Source: an uncultured Porphyromonadaceae bacterium (GTDB taxonomy: Bacteria; Bacteroidota; Bacteroidia; Bacteroidales; Muribaculaceae). From it: DNA of 64,000 nucleotides. Below the pieces are notes generated by a model, which did no database searches, was not told where the DNA came from, and saw only the letters and a list, made by a program, of their open reading frames with translations. The DNA lies in contig UQER01000019.1 of NCBI GenBank assembly GCA_900540205.1, positions 1 to 64,000 of the forward strand, given 5' to 3'. A program made the position numbers and the translations under genes. Below, piece by piece: positions 1 to 9,672 of the stretch. Position 1 is the stretch's first letter. Every line of letters starts with the position of its first letter.

Positions 1-16
1 TAACCGCCCCCTATCC

Positions 17-61
17 GAGCGCCCCGGAGGACACCAGTGTCCCCCGGGGCGCTCTTTTTTT
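17..61 (+). terminator. Rho-independent terminator of an off-window gene
   Basis: An 11-bp perfect stem (17-27 with 44-54, arms GAGCGCCCCGG and its complement) is followed by seven T. It must end a plus-strand gene lying left of the window. The TAA at 1-3 could be that gene's stop, but this cannot be shown. Confidence 0.85.
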
Positions 62-182
62 ATCCACTGCCAGCACCCGCGCCACAGCAAAGCAAGCCCA
101 GGGCGGACTGCCGCCCTAACAACCAAGCCGGGCACCAGCGCAGGCATCGGCAGCAGATATGCTCGGATAAACTCTGATAAAT

Positions 183-230
183 TCAGATAAGTTCTGATAA
201 TTCTTATAAGAATTATCAGAACTTATCTGA
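183..230. repeat. 48-bp perfect AT-rich palindrome
   Basis: Bases 183-230 form a perfect inverted repeat centred on TTCTTATAAGAA (201-212). Pairing continues imperfectly outward to about 170 and 240. It is built from repeats of the type CTGATAA / CAGATAA. Related copies occur at 33601-33620 and 33778-33822. It lies in the 1-510 gap, which also has a small GC hairpin at 101-118 but no gene. It could act as a cruciform, a bidirectional transcript end or a dispersed repeat; the function is unknown. Confidence 0.8.
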
Positions 231-386
231 GTTTATTTGAATATAAGTGGGTTATGAATGGTATTGGGTTGCCTTGAAGTTTTTGTTAAGGTTCGTAATG
301 TTTATAAATTCAGAATTAGAATTGCATAAATGATAAATGTTAACTTAGTTTAACATATATGCTGCTTTTGGGGAGAGAATTATAAG

Positions 387-394
387 TATTTTTG
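387..394 (+). promoter_or_regulatory. Possible -7 box for the GLUG protein gene
   Basis: TATTTTTG matches the Bacteroidota -7 consensus TAnnTTTG. A TTTG lies upstream at 367-370 with 16 bases between, shorter than the usual 19-20. This would leave a leader of roughly 110 bases before the ATG at 511. Confidence 0.35.
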
Positions 395-510
395 CATTGT
401 ATCGATGATGAATGTTGTGGTTTCAACTTTGTTTACAGGTAAGACACACTTGAATGCGTTTTGATTCGTCACATGAATATGCACGTTCTTAAATATTTAT
501 ACATTTTTAT

Positions 511-1821
511 ATGAAGAAATCTTACTCCATTTTGTTTAGTTTTATAGTCGGCGGTGTGTTGCCGGCTTTTGCAGCATGGAATGGCGATGTCCAGATTTGG
601 ACAAACGGCGATGGATCCGAAGCCAATCCTTACCTCATTGAGAATGAGGCCAATCTTGCCTATCTACAGTCGGCTGTTACCAAGGACGAGAGTTTCCAGG
701 GCAAGTTTTTCCGTCTGACAGCCAATCTTGATATGAGCGGCAAGGAATTCAAGCCTATTGGCAGGTTCGATGACTACACCACTCAGGATAATCCTGAGAT
801 GACATATAATTCCTTCGTATTCAAGGGTACATTCGACGGCGATTACCATAAGATTGACAATATGGTAATCAATGATCAGAATGCTGACCAGGATTTGGGA
901 GGTGTCGGACTCTTTGCTGTAGCGTATGCTGAAACAACAATCAAGAATCTTGTAATCGGTTCAAATGTAACAGTTGCTTCCTCTTTGTCGTGCACAGGTG
1001 CGATAATAGGATATGCTTCAGGTGGCCGAGTTGAGAATTGCCTAACTTCTGCTACGGTAAAAGGAGGTTCTTTTGATACCGGCGGCATTATCGGTTTGGG
1101 TGAGAACATTACTATCATCGGATGTGCGAACCGCGGGCTGGTTGAGGGCCATACGAATTCGGGGGGCATAGCTGGACACGCGTTCAAATCAACAATAAGT
1201 AATTGTTATTCCACCGGCAAATTGGCCTGCGCAGGGGCTTTTTTGGTTGCAGGCATAGTTGGCTGGGCAGAACAGTCGACCTTGTCCAACTGTTATGCCA
1301 CCGGCGAGGTTGAGGCTCAGGAAGGCTCAGCCAGTTTTGCAGGCAAAAGTCCGGTATGTGCTGATTTGGAAAGATCTACAGCGAGCAACTGCTATTATGT
1401 GAAGGAGTTGACCGGTTGTGAACCAAAGAGAGCACAGGCCGGAGTTGAGGCCGTAAGTGAGGCTGACCTCAAATCGGCCGACATGATTGCGAAACTCAAT
1501 GCCGGGCTTGACGCGCCTGCATGGGTTCAGGTGGACGGTGGATTTCCTGCGCTTGCATGGGAATCCGAGAAGCTCAGTGCCATCAGCGAGGTTTTGGCCA
1601 ACGAAGGTGGGCTGTCGGTTGAAAAGGCCGGGTCAGCACTGGTTGTGCGCAGTGCATCCGCTTCCGAGGTGACTGTATCGGTCTATACTCTTGACGGTAA
1701 GGCACTCCTGTCGGTAAAGGCTACAGCTGGAGAGGCAATCCCTGTTGATGCCAAGGGCGCTGTAGTAGTGACGGCTGTGGCTGCCGACGGCGCACGTGCG
1801 ATTGCCAAATATGTATTTTAA
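511..1821 (+). CDS. Secreted GLUG-repeat protein with adhesin-like repeats
   Basis: The protein has 436 residues. It begins with a signal peptide (MKKSYSILFSFIVGGVLPAF, cleavage near AFA-A). Residues about 25-125 are typical of the segment that precedes GLUG repeats in Bacteroidota surface proteins (WTNGDGSEANPYLI, then FRLTANLDMSG). GLUG-like repeats follow at about 150-290, with recurring G-G-I-x-G, NCYSTGK and NCYATGEVE. The C-terminal 70 residues (VYTLDGKAL ... KYVF) resemble a divergent type IX sorting tail. Such proteins are secreted or surface adhesin-like; the ligand is unknown. The gene is 25 bp upstream of the subtilase gene and is probably co-transcribed with it. Confidence 0.8.
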   Translation: MKKSYSILFSFIVGGVLPAFAAWNGDVQIWTNGDGSEANPYLIENEANLAYLQSAVTKDESFQGKFFRLTANLDMSGKEFKPIGRFDDYTTQDNPEMTYNSFVFKGTFDGDYHKIDNMVINDQNADQDLGGVGLFAVAYAETTIKNLVIGSNVTVASSLSCTGAIIGYASGGRVENCLTSATVKGGSFDTGGIIGLGENITIIGCANRGLVEGHTNSGGIAGHAFKSTISNCYSTGKLACAGAFLVAGIVGWAEQSTLSNCYATGEVEAQEGSASFAGKSPVCADLERSTASNCYYVKELTGCEPKRAQAGVEAVSEADLKSADMIAKLNAGLDAPAWVQVDGGFPALAWESEKLSAISEVLANEGGLSVEKAGSALVVRSASASEVTVSVYTLDGKALLSVKATAGEAIPVDAKGAVVVTAVAADGARAIAKYVF

Positions 1822-1846
1822 GACATAACTTCAAACATTCACGATA

Positions 1847-3871
1847 ATGCAAAAAGCTATTACGTGGATTGCAACGGCTGCGCTTGCCTTTACGGCATCG
1901 GCGCAGCCGTTGCAGTCATTCCACTCATCAAAAATATCGGCAGCCACGCTGACTGCTGTGCAAAACGCTTCCATATCTTCACGTGGCACAGGCAACGACA
2001 ATCTGCATGCCATCATAAAATTAAGACCTCGGGCCGATGTGCATTCTGTAGCTGCTGAGACATCCGTGCGGATAATGACCGTTACCGGCGATCTCGCCAC
2101 ATGCATCGTCCCGGCTTCAGCCATCGACCGCTTGGCTGCACATCCAGATGTGGAATGGATTGATACCGGCAGTGAGGCTGTACTGATGGCCGACATCGCC
2201 CGCGAGGTTACCGGTGTGAATCTGCTGCATTCGCCTGCAAGCGGGTATCCGGTTGTTTATAATGGCGATGGCGTTCTTATAGGAATAATTGATTCAGGAT
2301 TCGATTTCATGCATCCGGCGTTCCGCGATGCCGACGGCAATTGCAGGATAATTGATGTGTGGGACCAGAATGCTTTCACCGGTACAGCGCCGGAGAAGTA
2401 TCCCTATGGTGCGGTCTACGCTACACCGGAGGCCATCCGCACTGCCGCCCATGATTTCTCGCAGGACACGCACGGCACGCATGTGGCTGCGATTGCCGCC
2501 TCCTCTTCGGCCAATTATGGCGGTATGGCGCCGGAGGCCGATGTGCTGCTGGTGTCGACCAACCGCTCGGCTGCGGGCATAGTTGATGGGGTAGCATACC
2601 TGCTCGACAAGGCGACAGAACTCGGGAAGCCGTTAGTAATCAATCTAAGCATGGGCACGGTGCTGGGGTTCAAGGATGGTTCGGATGCTGTCGCTTCCAT
2701 GATCGACGCCCTGCTGGAGGAGCGTACGGGTGCGCTGATGGCCATTGCGGCCGGTAACGAAGGGCATCGTAATTCTACTATAGTCAGGACTACCGATGCC
2801 GAGGGAACTGTGATCGATACAGACCTTACGACACAGACCCACATGCGTGAGAACATCTTCGTGGGTTCGCAAGACGCGAAAGCGTTCATGGTGGCTCTTA
2901 CTCTCATGGATGCCGACGGGAACAGCCTCTTCAATGCCGCCATCTCATCGGATGCAGCTGAGACTGCGAGCCACAGGGACATACGCGGCGCCGCGGACGG
3001 CTCGCTTGTGAACCTCTCGCCCGCGGAGGATGCCGATGGCAATAAGCGCGGTGTAAGCGTAAGCCTTTATGCACCGTTGGCCGACGGTGAGCACTGGCAC
3101 CTGACGGTGACCGGCCCCCAAGGCCGATATATAGCCGGCTGCGACTATGGGACCATGGCGGAGGGTACCCAGGCAAGCACCATCGCCTCGACAGCCTGCG
3201 GACATCACCCTATTGCGGTAGGAGCATATGTGTCGCGCGACAAATTCACCAATCTTGACGGTCAGAATGTAGAATCGGGCTGGACGCTCAATGAACGCTA
3301 TCCGCTGTCGGGGGAGGGGCCCACGCTCGATGGCCGAAATAAGCCGGATGTGATGGCTCCGGGAGCCTATGTGGTGTCGGCCATCAACAATTATGCCTCG
3401 CAGTTCAGTGTGCAGCGCAGCGATCTGGTGTTCACCGAAACGGACACCCAGATTTCTGGACGCACGAACTACTGGGGCGTGATGAGCGGCACATCCATGG
3501 CCACTCCGGTGGTGTCAGGCATAATGGCTTTGTGGCTTCAGGCCGATCCGGCACTGACCCATGGGAAAGTACATGACATCATCGCGGCTGCCGGCAACAG
3601 GATAGACGCCAAGGCTGGCATCGATGCCTATACTTCCGGATTGACCGACAGGGCGCTTGCTCCTGCAGCCGTTTCATATGCATACGATGCCGCTACGCGC
3701 ACTTTGCATCTGTTGTCCGACAATGTGGAAGCGGTGGAGATATATGCTGTCGACGGCCGGAAGATAGGGGATTTCCGTAAGCCCGGTTCGCAGGTTTGTG
3801 TGCCTCCCGTATCGTTCCCCATAGTCAGGATTCTTACACCTACGCATTGCGAGGTGGTGAAACTGCCCTGA
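1847..3871 (+). CDS. Secreted S8 (subtilisin-like) serine protease
   Basis: This is a 674-residue subtilase with a signal peptide (cleavage near TASAQ). The catalytic triad is visible: Asp149 in GIIDSGFD, His209 in DTHGTHVA and Ser550 in MSGTSMATP. A roughly 130-residue insertion (about 320-450) lies between His and Ser, as in Bacteroidota S8 proteases. The extreme C-terminus (VEIYAVDGRKIGDFRKPGS...VVKLP) resembles a degenerate sorting tail. It is predicted to cleave proteins outside the cytoplasm. A perfect hairpin terminator follows 25 bp after the stop. A second, larger subtilase lies at 9673-12084. Confidence 0.9.
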   Translation: MQKAITWIATAALAFTASAQPLQSFHSSKISAATLTAVQNASISSRGTGNDNLHAIIKLRPRADVHSVAAETSVRIMTVTGDLATCIVPASAIDRLAAHPDVEWIDTGSEAVLMADIAREVTGVNLLHSPASGYPVVYNGDGVLIGIIDSGFDFMHPAFRDADGNCRIIDVWDQNAFTGTAPEKYPYGAVYATPEAIRTAAHDFSQDTHGTHVAAIAASSSANYGGMAPEADVLLVSTNRSAAGIVDGVAYLLDKATELGKPLVINLSMGTVLGFKDGSDAVASMIDALLEERTGALMAIAAGNEGHRNSTIVRTTDAEGTVIDTDLTTQTHMRENIFVGSQDAKAFMVALTLMDADGNSLFNAAISSDAAETASHRDIRGAADGSLVNLSPAEDADGNKRGVSVSLYAPLADGEHWHLTVTGPQGRYIAGCDYGTMAEGTQASTIASTACGHHPIAVGAYVSRDKFTNLDGQNVESGWTLNERYPLSGEGPTLDGRNKPDVMAPGAYVVSAINNYASQFSVQRSDLVFTETDTQISGRTNYWGVMSGTSMATPVVSGIMALWLQADPALTHGKVHDIIAAAGNRIDAKAGIDAYTSGLTDRALAPAAVSYAYDAATRTLHLLSDNVEAVEIYAVDGRKIGDFRKPGSQVCVPPVSFPIVRILTPTHCEVVKLP

Positions 3872-3895
3872 ACAAAAGAGACTGTATAAACGAAC

Positions 3896-3925
3896 AGGCG
3901 CCGTGTCGGGAAGGACACGGCGCCT
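3896..3925. terminator. Terminator between convergent genes
   Basis: A perfect 12-bp stem (AGGCGCCGTGTC, 3896-3907, with 3914-3925) has a 6-base loop and is followed by ATTTGTTTG. It sits between the stop of the subtilase gene and the stop of the convergent beta-repeat protein gene. Confidence 0.8.
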
Positions 3926-3987
3926 ATTTGTTTGTGGCTCACAGTGTGAACGAAATTATTTCACGGGGTGAGCGGTGAGAAGGGGGA

Positions 3988-5829
3988 TTATTTCACGATT
4001 ACTTTCTGGCCGTTAAGCACGTAGATGCCGGCGGGGAGAGTGCTGAGCTGAGCACGTGTGCCCACGCGGACACCCATCAGGGTGTAGACAGCTGCACTGG
4101 CATCGGCTTCGGTGGCGATAACCACGTTCTCAACGCCGCTGCTCTTGTCAGCGAGGGTGACAGTGGTGGCGGGATCTGCAACGGTGAACACGAATTTGCC
4201 GTCGTCGTTCTTTTCAAGCTCAGTTTCGCCAACTTTTACAGTAAGGTCGTCGGCGCCTTCAATGGCAACTTCAGTGCCCTTGAAGCAGGCAAGGCCGTCG
4301 GCAATGGAGCCGAGAGTCTTGACGCGGTCGTAGGTAACGGTGGCCTCAAGGCTTTCGGGAGCGTTGAAAGTCACATTGCACTCAACCGGCTCTGTAGCGA
4401 TGAACGCCTTGATCACATTCTTGTCCTCAACATCGATTTGGTAGGAAGCATAAGTCGTTGTGCTGTAGGAAGGAGTAAGAAGCGTACCGTCAAGGTAAAC
4501 CTTATTTACCAGTGTTACGTCATCTCTAACGGTGAAAGAGAGCTGGAAAGGAGTCATCTGTGTCCAGTAGGGGATAACATTATAACCACTTACTGCATTT
4601 ACGTTTTCGTCTCCGCAACGCAGAGAATAATATGTGGTGACATCTGTGTTGTCAAGCCACAGTACGGCAGTCTTGTCATAGACGATTTTACCGGTGGTGA
4701 ATTTAACAACCGTTCCTTCCTTCATGTCGCAACCATTACCATAGGGAAGCGGTTCGCCATTGACCAGTGCAGATTCGATAAAGCAACCGTCGGCAGCAGC
4801 CCAGCATACATAGGGGTCGCCTTCAGAAATCTCGAGCTGGTTTACACCCGCCGTCAGAGTGATAATGTCGTTTTTATAAGACAAGCCGCGATAGAAGATG
4901 ATATTGTCAGGATCATCCACGTCTACGGTGTAGTGGATTTTGCCGTAGGGATGGGCATTAATCTCGAATTCGGTGTCCTGCATCATGGTAGCACTGTAGT
5001 TATATGTGCCGTTATAGTATTCTTCCAGAACTCCGTTAACCTTGAAGCTTTCGAATTTGAAATCGGTGTTGGGAACAAGTTCAAGAGTCTGACCGGCTTT
5101 CATGGTGAGTGTCTTGCCATCGAAATCAGCAACTTCCTCACCTTCAACCTTGGCAGATTTGATAGCGCCTTCGCCCTGTTCAGAATATTTGAAGGTTACG
5201 GTAATATCCTTATCGGGAACCAGCGCGTTAATAGTTAATTCACAATTGTTGGTAAGATCAATCTTCCAGCTTCCATAGTAGTTGCGCGGCAAAACCTCAT
5301 CTCCGAGCTTGATTTCATAGATGGGTTTATCATATACAGCATCGTACACAGTGAGAACATTCTCTGTCTCCGAATTGAACTTGACAATGTTGGTTCCTGC
5401 AACGAGGTTTACAGCCTGATCATATCCGGATAATGAGGCCTGGACGCGCGATGGATCGTCAACTGTGATAGTGCACTGGCTGTCGCGGGATTCATCGAGA
5501 TTGATTGTTTCAAGAGTGTAAACTTCGCCTTCGGAATCAGGATAAACAAACAGAGACCACTGACCAGAGTAAACATTCTGAGGTGTACCGGCCTTGTTGG
5601 TAACCTTTGTGAGCATATAAGGAGCCACTGATTCGAACACAACAGAGTTATACTGAGGAATGCTGAAATCATTAAGGCCCTGGGTCAGTTCACGCTCTAC
5701 ACCGCTCACCGTGCATTTCACAGCAGCGGGCTCAGGCACGTTTACCTGGAAGGTGACGTTGTCTGCAGCAGCGGAGAATGAGCAGACCACCGCAAGCAGA
5801 GCGAATAAAAAAGAAGTAAATCTTTTCAT
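3988..5829 (-). CDS. Secreted beta-repeat protein with type IX-like tail
   Basis: The protein is 613 residues from the ATG at 5829, which gives a clean signal peptide (MKRFTSFLFALLAVVCSFSA). A longer in-frame start at 5928 would put 33 non-signal residues in front and was rejected. The body has about six diverged repeats of some 85-95 residues, each with a phrase like VxVDDPxxV followed by LxxGxN, suggesting stacked beta domains. The last 40 residues (VYTLMGVRVGTRAQLSTLPA...NGQKVIVK) look like a type A sorting domain. No enzymatic motif is visible. It is likely an exported surface or structural protein. Its function is not recognised. Confidence 0.75.
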   Translation of the reverse strand: MKRFTSFLFALLAVVCSFSAAADNVTFQVNVPEPAAVKCTVSGVERELTQGLNDFSIPQYNSVVFESVAPYMLTKVTNKAGTPQNVYSGQWSLFVYPDSEGEVYTLETINLDESRDSQCTITVDDPSRVQASLSGYDQAVNLVAGTNIVKFNSETENVLTVYDAVYDKPIYEIKLGDEVLPRNYYGSWKIDLTNNCELTINALVPDKDITVTFKYSEQGEGAIKSAKVEGEEVADFDGKTLTMKAGQTLELVPNTDFKFESFKVNGVLEEYYNGTYNYSATMMQDTEFEINAHPYGKIHYTVDVDDPDNIIFYRGLSYKNDIITLTAGVNQLEISEGDPYVCWAAADGCFIESALVNGEPLPYGNGCDMKEGTVVKFTTGKIVYDKTAVLWLDNTDVTTYYSLRCGDENVNAVSGYNVIPYWTQMTPFQLSFTVRDDVTLVNKVYLDGTLLTPSYSTTTYASYQIDVEDKNVIKAFIATEPVECNVTFNAPESLEATVTYDRVKTLGSIADGLACFKGTEVAIEGADDLTVKVGETELEKNDDGKFVFTVADPATTVTLADKSSGVENVVIATEADASAAVYTLMGVRVGTRAQLSTLPAGIYVLNGQKVIVK

Positions 5830-5859
5830 AAAATGGAGTTTATTTGATGAATAAAAAGT

Positions 5860-5906
5860 GGCAGGAAGTCGGAGCAAAGCGGGCATCGCTGCCCCGGCTT
5901 CCTGCC
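5860..5906 (-). terminator. Hairpin between the LRR gene and the beta-repeat gene
   Basis: A 9-bp stem (GGCAGGAAG with CTTCCTGCC) is followed on the minus strand by CACTTTTTATTC. It may end the upstream LRR transcript. Because a possible promoter lies just upstream (5926-5933), it could instead be a leader hairpin of the beta-repeat gene. Confidence 0.45.
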
Positions 5907-5925
5907 GTTGATTGTTATTTACGGT

Positions 5926-5933
5926 CAAAGATA
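5926..5933 (-). promoter_or_regulatory. -7 box for the beta-repeat protein gene
   Basis: The minus strand reads TATCTTTG, a perfect TAnnTTTG. No good -33 TTTG is seen at the expected distance. It would give a leader of about 90 bases containing the 5860-5906 hairpin. Confidence 0.4.
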
Positions 5934-5988
5934 GTTTAATTTTTGCAATTAAAACTATATATAAATGAAAATAATGTCAGCTGAACCG

Positions 5989-8900
5989 TTATTTTACGAG
6001 CACTTTGCGTCCGCCCACAATGTAGATGCCTCTGGGGAGGTTCTGAAGGGCTTCGGCGGGATTCACCTGTTTGCGCACCAGCATGCCCTGGATGTTGTAG
6101 ACATCGACGGGCGCATTGGCGTCAGTTTCGGTGAGAACGTCATCGATGCCGCTTGAATCGCCCACCTTATAAAGCGGGGTGTACATGAACGTGGCGGGGA
6201 AAAGCGGGTTGGTCATAACGCACATCACCTTGTCGTTGAAGTCGGTGAGGAAAGTGGTCACACCGTTTTCAAGGGTGTATTCCTCATCGACATACAGGGC
6301 CTCACCAGATATTTCGCCTGAAACTGGGTCGGATTCAATTTCGCCGAGAAACCATGTATAGGTTGTGGGGGTGCCGTTCACATCGGCCTGCGAAGAGAGG
6401 TCGAACGTCATGTTGTTGTTGCTGATAACGGGTTCCACCGGGGCCTGTTTTCCATAGAAGTAGGCCAACAGTTTGGGATACTTGCTCTGTACGGGCAATG
6501 TGGCGAAGGTGAATTTGTTTGTGGAGATGCTGAGCGCCCTGATGCTGCGTGCCACCGGTGTGAGGTCGATGGAGCTGAGCTGATTGCTCTGGATCGAGGC
6601 CTGCTCGAGAGCGGGCAGTCCGGTGAGGTCGACGCTTTCAAGCTGGTTGTAGTCGAGAGCCAGATCCCACAGGTTCGGGTTGTTGAATTTAACCGACGTA
6701 AGGGCATTGTGAGCCAGATAGAGACTTGACAGCGACGGGAGCTTTGACGCGTCGAACTCGGTGAGGTTGTTGTTGCTGAGGCCGAGCATCCACAGGTTGG
6801 GATATTTCTCCATAAACGGATATTCGGTGAGGGCGTTCCCTTCAAGCTTGAGTTCGGAGAGGTTGGCTTCGGGCAGCTTCATCTTGTCTGCCGGGAGTTT
6901 TGCTCCGCAGACTGAGAGGGCTGTCAGGTTGGTGAGAGCCGTTGCATCGAAGTCGGCCAATGGCATGCCGTAGAGAGAGAACACGGTGATGTCGGAAGCC
7001 TGTTCGTATGTGTAGACTTTCACATTGGCGCCGGCAAAAGTGCGCTGTCCGGGATAGGATTTGTAGGATGTCTCCACCTGGTAGGGGAGGTATTCAGTGC
7101 CGTCGCCGCGCCAGTCGATGTAGAGGGCAGTCTTGCGGGCACCGGTGAAGATCACTTCGCCGTCGGTGGCGTCATTGAGTGTGGTGAAAGAGGCTATAAC
7201 GTTCGTCGGGGCGCCGACAACGTTGACCTCCGTGGTGGTGTACACGTTGTTGCCGGTGAACTGCGGGAATGCCGGGTTGGTCATTTCGCAGTACACTTTG
7301 CCGAGATTGGTGTGGAGGAAACGGGTGGCGCCGTCGGTGCAGGTCATGTCGACATTTTCAACCAGAGGTGTGCCCGATCCGGCTTTCTTCCATACGAAAG
7401 TGGTGCCCTTGCCGTCGACAATGCGGTTGAGGTCGGAGAGATTGACTGCTGGTGCGTTCTCAAGCAGCACGAACGGATTCATGGGCGCGTAAACGTAGTC
7501 GGCAACCTCGGGCATTAGCGGGAGTGTCTGGAGTGTCAGGTCGTTGTTCGAAACATCGAAGTGGCTGAGACGGTTGAACCCGTCGAACAGCAGCCCCGAG
7601 ATGTGGTTGTGGCTGAGGTCGATGCTCGAAGCCTCGGACTGATATGCTATGTTGATGTCGCCTGATATATTGTTGTGGCTCAGATCGAGTACGTCGATAT
7701 TGTCGAAGTCCTTGAGGTCGTATTCGGTGAGTTTGTTGTTGCTCAGGTCAAGATTGCGTATCGAGCCGCGCGCGAGGATATAGAACCTTGTGAGAAGATT
7801 GTCGGAGGCATCGATGGTGTTGAGCACGTTTTTCTCATAATTTCCGTATATGCCGCTGAGGTCAACGTCTGTGAGTTTGTTGCCTTTGAGGCAGAGCGAC
7901 TGGAGGCACCGGTTGTAAACAAGATTTATGCCTGTGAGCGAGCAGCCTGTGAGCGAGAGCTCGCGCAATTCGGTGGCGCAGGTAAGGTTGATGGTCCGGA
8001 GCGGCATCCCGGCGATAGAGAGGGCGGTCATCACTTCGCCTTCGGGGATGTAAATGTCGATGATGCTGTTGGCTCCGGCAACGGTTTTATTGAGATTAGG
8101 TGTGGCCGAAATGCTCTGTGATGTGGCCGTGCATGCCTGGAGATTGCCGTCGCCCAGATCCACATAGAATGTTTTCGGGGTTGTGGCAGATGCGCCGTCC
8201 ATGCCGACAGACACGTTCATTGCCGATGTGAGAGAGCCGTCGATAGTGAACGATACAATCTTGGAAGGCTTGTTGAGGTCGGCCTCAGTCTTGACTACGA
8301 ACGGAGGGGTGACGAGGTCGTACTCGTTGAGCACGCTGTTGTGGTACTGGATGTAGACAGAGTCGGTCTGCACCTGGTTGAAGCGGATCTTGCCGTCGGC
8401 GTATGTGTATGCCTCGGCATCAATCTCCACCGGTTCGCCGTCGTATAGCTGGCGGAACACTTTCGCTGTGGTCACAGTGCCTTCGCGGAGCACGCGGGCG
8501 GAGAGGTCAATTTCAGAGCCCACGGCGATGGAGCGGCGTCCAATCTGGAGCGGCCGCTGCTCATACCAGTATTCGGTCCAGGTCTCTTTCGGCAAGGGGA
8601 GTGTGGCGAAGTCCATGTTGTTGTGATTCAGCATGAGCGAAGCCATGTTGGTGTTGGCCGAAAGGTCGAGCGATGTGAGGTTGTTGTTGGTGAGGAACAG
8701 CGTGTGGATCAACGGGTTCTTGCTTACATCCACGCTTGAAAGCTGGTTGCCGGCAAGGTCGACAACCATAAGGTAGGGATTATGGGTCAGGTCGATGCCG
8801 TTGAGGTGGTAGCCGACGTTGATGGAGCCGGAATAGTGGCCGGCGGTGAGGCGCACCAGATTCTCGTTCTTGCTGATGTCAATATCGGAGATGCGGGTCT

Positions 8901-9636
8901 CTGCTATATTCAGTGAGGTGAGTCTCAGGTTCTTGCTTACGTCCAAGGTTGATACGTTGGTCATTTCGAGCGTCAGCGATTCCAGCTTGGGGCATCCCGA
9001 CGGGTCGCATTCGAAGATGGAGAGGTTATGGTAGCCGTCGAACGAAACCAGTTCGGGATAATCGCTGAGGTTGAAAGTGGGGGAGAGATACCCCACGTTG
9101 TCTACTTCAAGAATCCTGAGTTCCGGTTTGGGCGCACCGATTATTAACGGCGTGGCGGCGGTGAAGGGGTTATCGGAGAGATAGACGGCGAAAAGTTTGG
9201 TGAATGGCGTCAGGTCGAGCGACTGCAACTGGTTGTGCGACAGGTCGAGCATTTCCATATTGGTGCATTTGTCCAAATCTATGCCGGTGACGTACGCCCC
9301 TGCCACCCTGAGCATGTTGAGTTTGGAAGCGTCACCGTAGATTTTCACTTCACGGACCGGCGAGCAGGCAATGTAGGTGCCGTTTATCTCTCCGTCGGTG
9401 ATTGACCACGGTTCGACTTCCACCAGGTCGCGGCCGAAACCGAAATCAATCTCGAAATCCTCGGTCGTGGTGGTCGTTCCGAGAGTGATGCCGAAACCGG
9501 CGGCTCCCTCCTCGACGGCGCGTGTGCGAATGGTCACAATCGGTTCATCATCAGCAGCAGCGGCGTTGGCTGTGAACGGAAGTGCTGTTGCCGACAGTGC
9601 GAAAAGTGCAATAAAGCGGTTGAAAAATTTGTTCAT
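5989..9636 (-). CDS. Large secreted leucine-rich repeat protein
   Basis: The protein has 1215 residues and a signal peptide (MNKFFNRFIALFALSATALP). It contains three LRR blocks with units of about 21-23 residues such as LDLSHNQLQSLDLT and SSVDVSKNPL. The blocks are separated by beta-sandwich-like inserts. Two inserts are clearly related: each has a TTFVWKK or TTYTWFL segment, then TRFL or TTFL, then (K)VxCxMTNPxFP. The C-terminus (VYNIQGMLVRKQ...LPRGIYIVGGRKVLVK) is a good type A sorting-tail match. Such proteins are exported binding or surface proteins; the ligand is unknown. It lies 36 bp downstream of the second subtilase gene, so the two are probably co-transcribed. Confidence 0.85.
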   Translation of the reverse strand: MNKFFNRFIALFALSATALPFTANAAAADDEPIVTIRTRAVEEGAAGFGITLGTTTTTEDFEIDFGFGRDLVEVEPWSITDGEINGTYIACSPVREVKIYGDASKLNMLRVAGAYVTGIDLDKCTNMEMLDLSHNQLQSLDLTPFTKLFAVYLSDNPFTAATPLIIGAPKPELRILEVDNVGYLSPTFNLSDYPELVSFDGYHNLSIFECDPSGCPKLESLTLEMTNVSTLDVSKNLRLTSLNIAETRISDIDISKNENLVRLTAGHYSGSINVGYHLNGIDLTHNPYLMVVDLAGNQLSSVDVSKNPLIHTLFLTNNNLTSLDLSANTNMASLMLNHNNMDFATLPLPKETWTEYWYEQRPLQIGRRSIAVGSEIDLSARVLREGTVTTAKVFRQLYDGEPVEIDAEAYTYADGKIRFNQVQTDSVYIQYHNSVLNEYDLVTPPFVVKTEADLNKPSKIVSFTIDGSLTSAMNVSVGMDGASATTPKTFYVDLGDGNLQACTATSQSISATPNLNKTVAGANSIIDIYIPEGEVMTALSIAGMPLRTINLTCATELRELSLTGCSLTGINLVYNRCLQSLCLKGNKLTDVDLSGIYGNYEKNVLNTIDASDNLLTRFYILARGSIRNLDLSNNKLTEYDLKDFDNIDVLDLSHNNISGDINIAYQSEASSIDLSHNHISGLLFDGFNRLSHFDVSNNDLTLQTLPLMPEVADYVYAPMNPFVLLENAPAVNLSDLNRIVDGKGTTFVWKKAGSGTPLVENVDMTCTDGATRFLHTNLGKVYCEMTNPAFPQFTGNNVYTTTEVNVVGAPTNVIASFTTLNDATDGEVIFTGARKTALYIDWRGDGTEYLPYQVETSYKSYPGQRTFAGANVKVYTYEQASDITVFSLYGMPLADFDATALTNLTALSVCGAKLPADKMKLPEANLSELKLEGNALTEYPFMEKYPNLWMLGLSNNNLTEFDASKLPSLSSLYLAHNALTSVKFNNPNLWDLALDYNQLESVDLTGLPALEQASIQSNQLSSIDLTPVARSIRALSISTNKFTFATLPVQSKYPKLLAYFYGKQAPVEPVISNNNMTFDLSSQADVNGTPTTYTWFLGEIESDPVSGEISGEALYVDEEYTLENGVTTFLTDFNDKVMCVMTNPLFPATFMYTPLYKVGDSSGIDDVLTETDANAPVDVYNIQGMLVRKQVNPAEALQNLPRGIYIVGGRKVLVK

Positions 9637-9672
9637 AAGCGGTTAGTTTTGTTTCCTTTTTTCGATTGGTTT

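Noticed and set aside
5830..5928. A longer start (33 extra residues) for the beta-repeat protein.
   Set aside because: The extension runs through the leader hairpin up to the -7 box and would hide a good signal peptide that begins at 5829.
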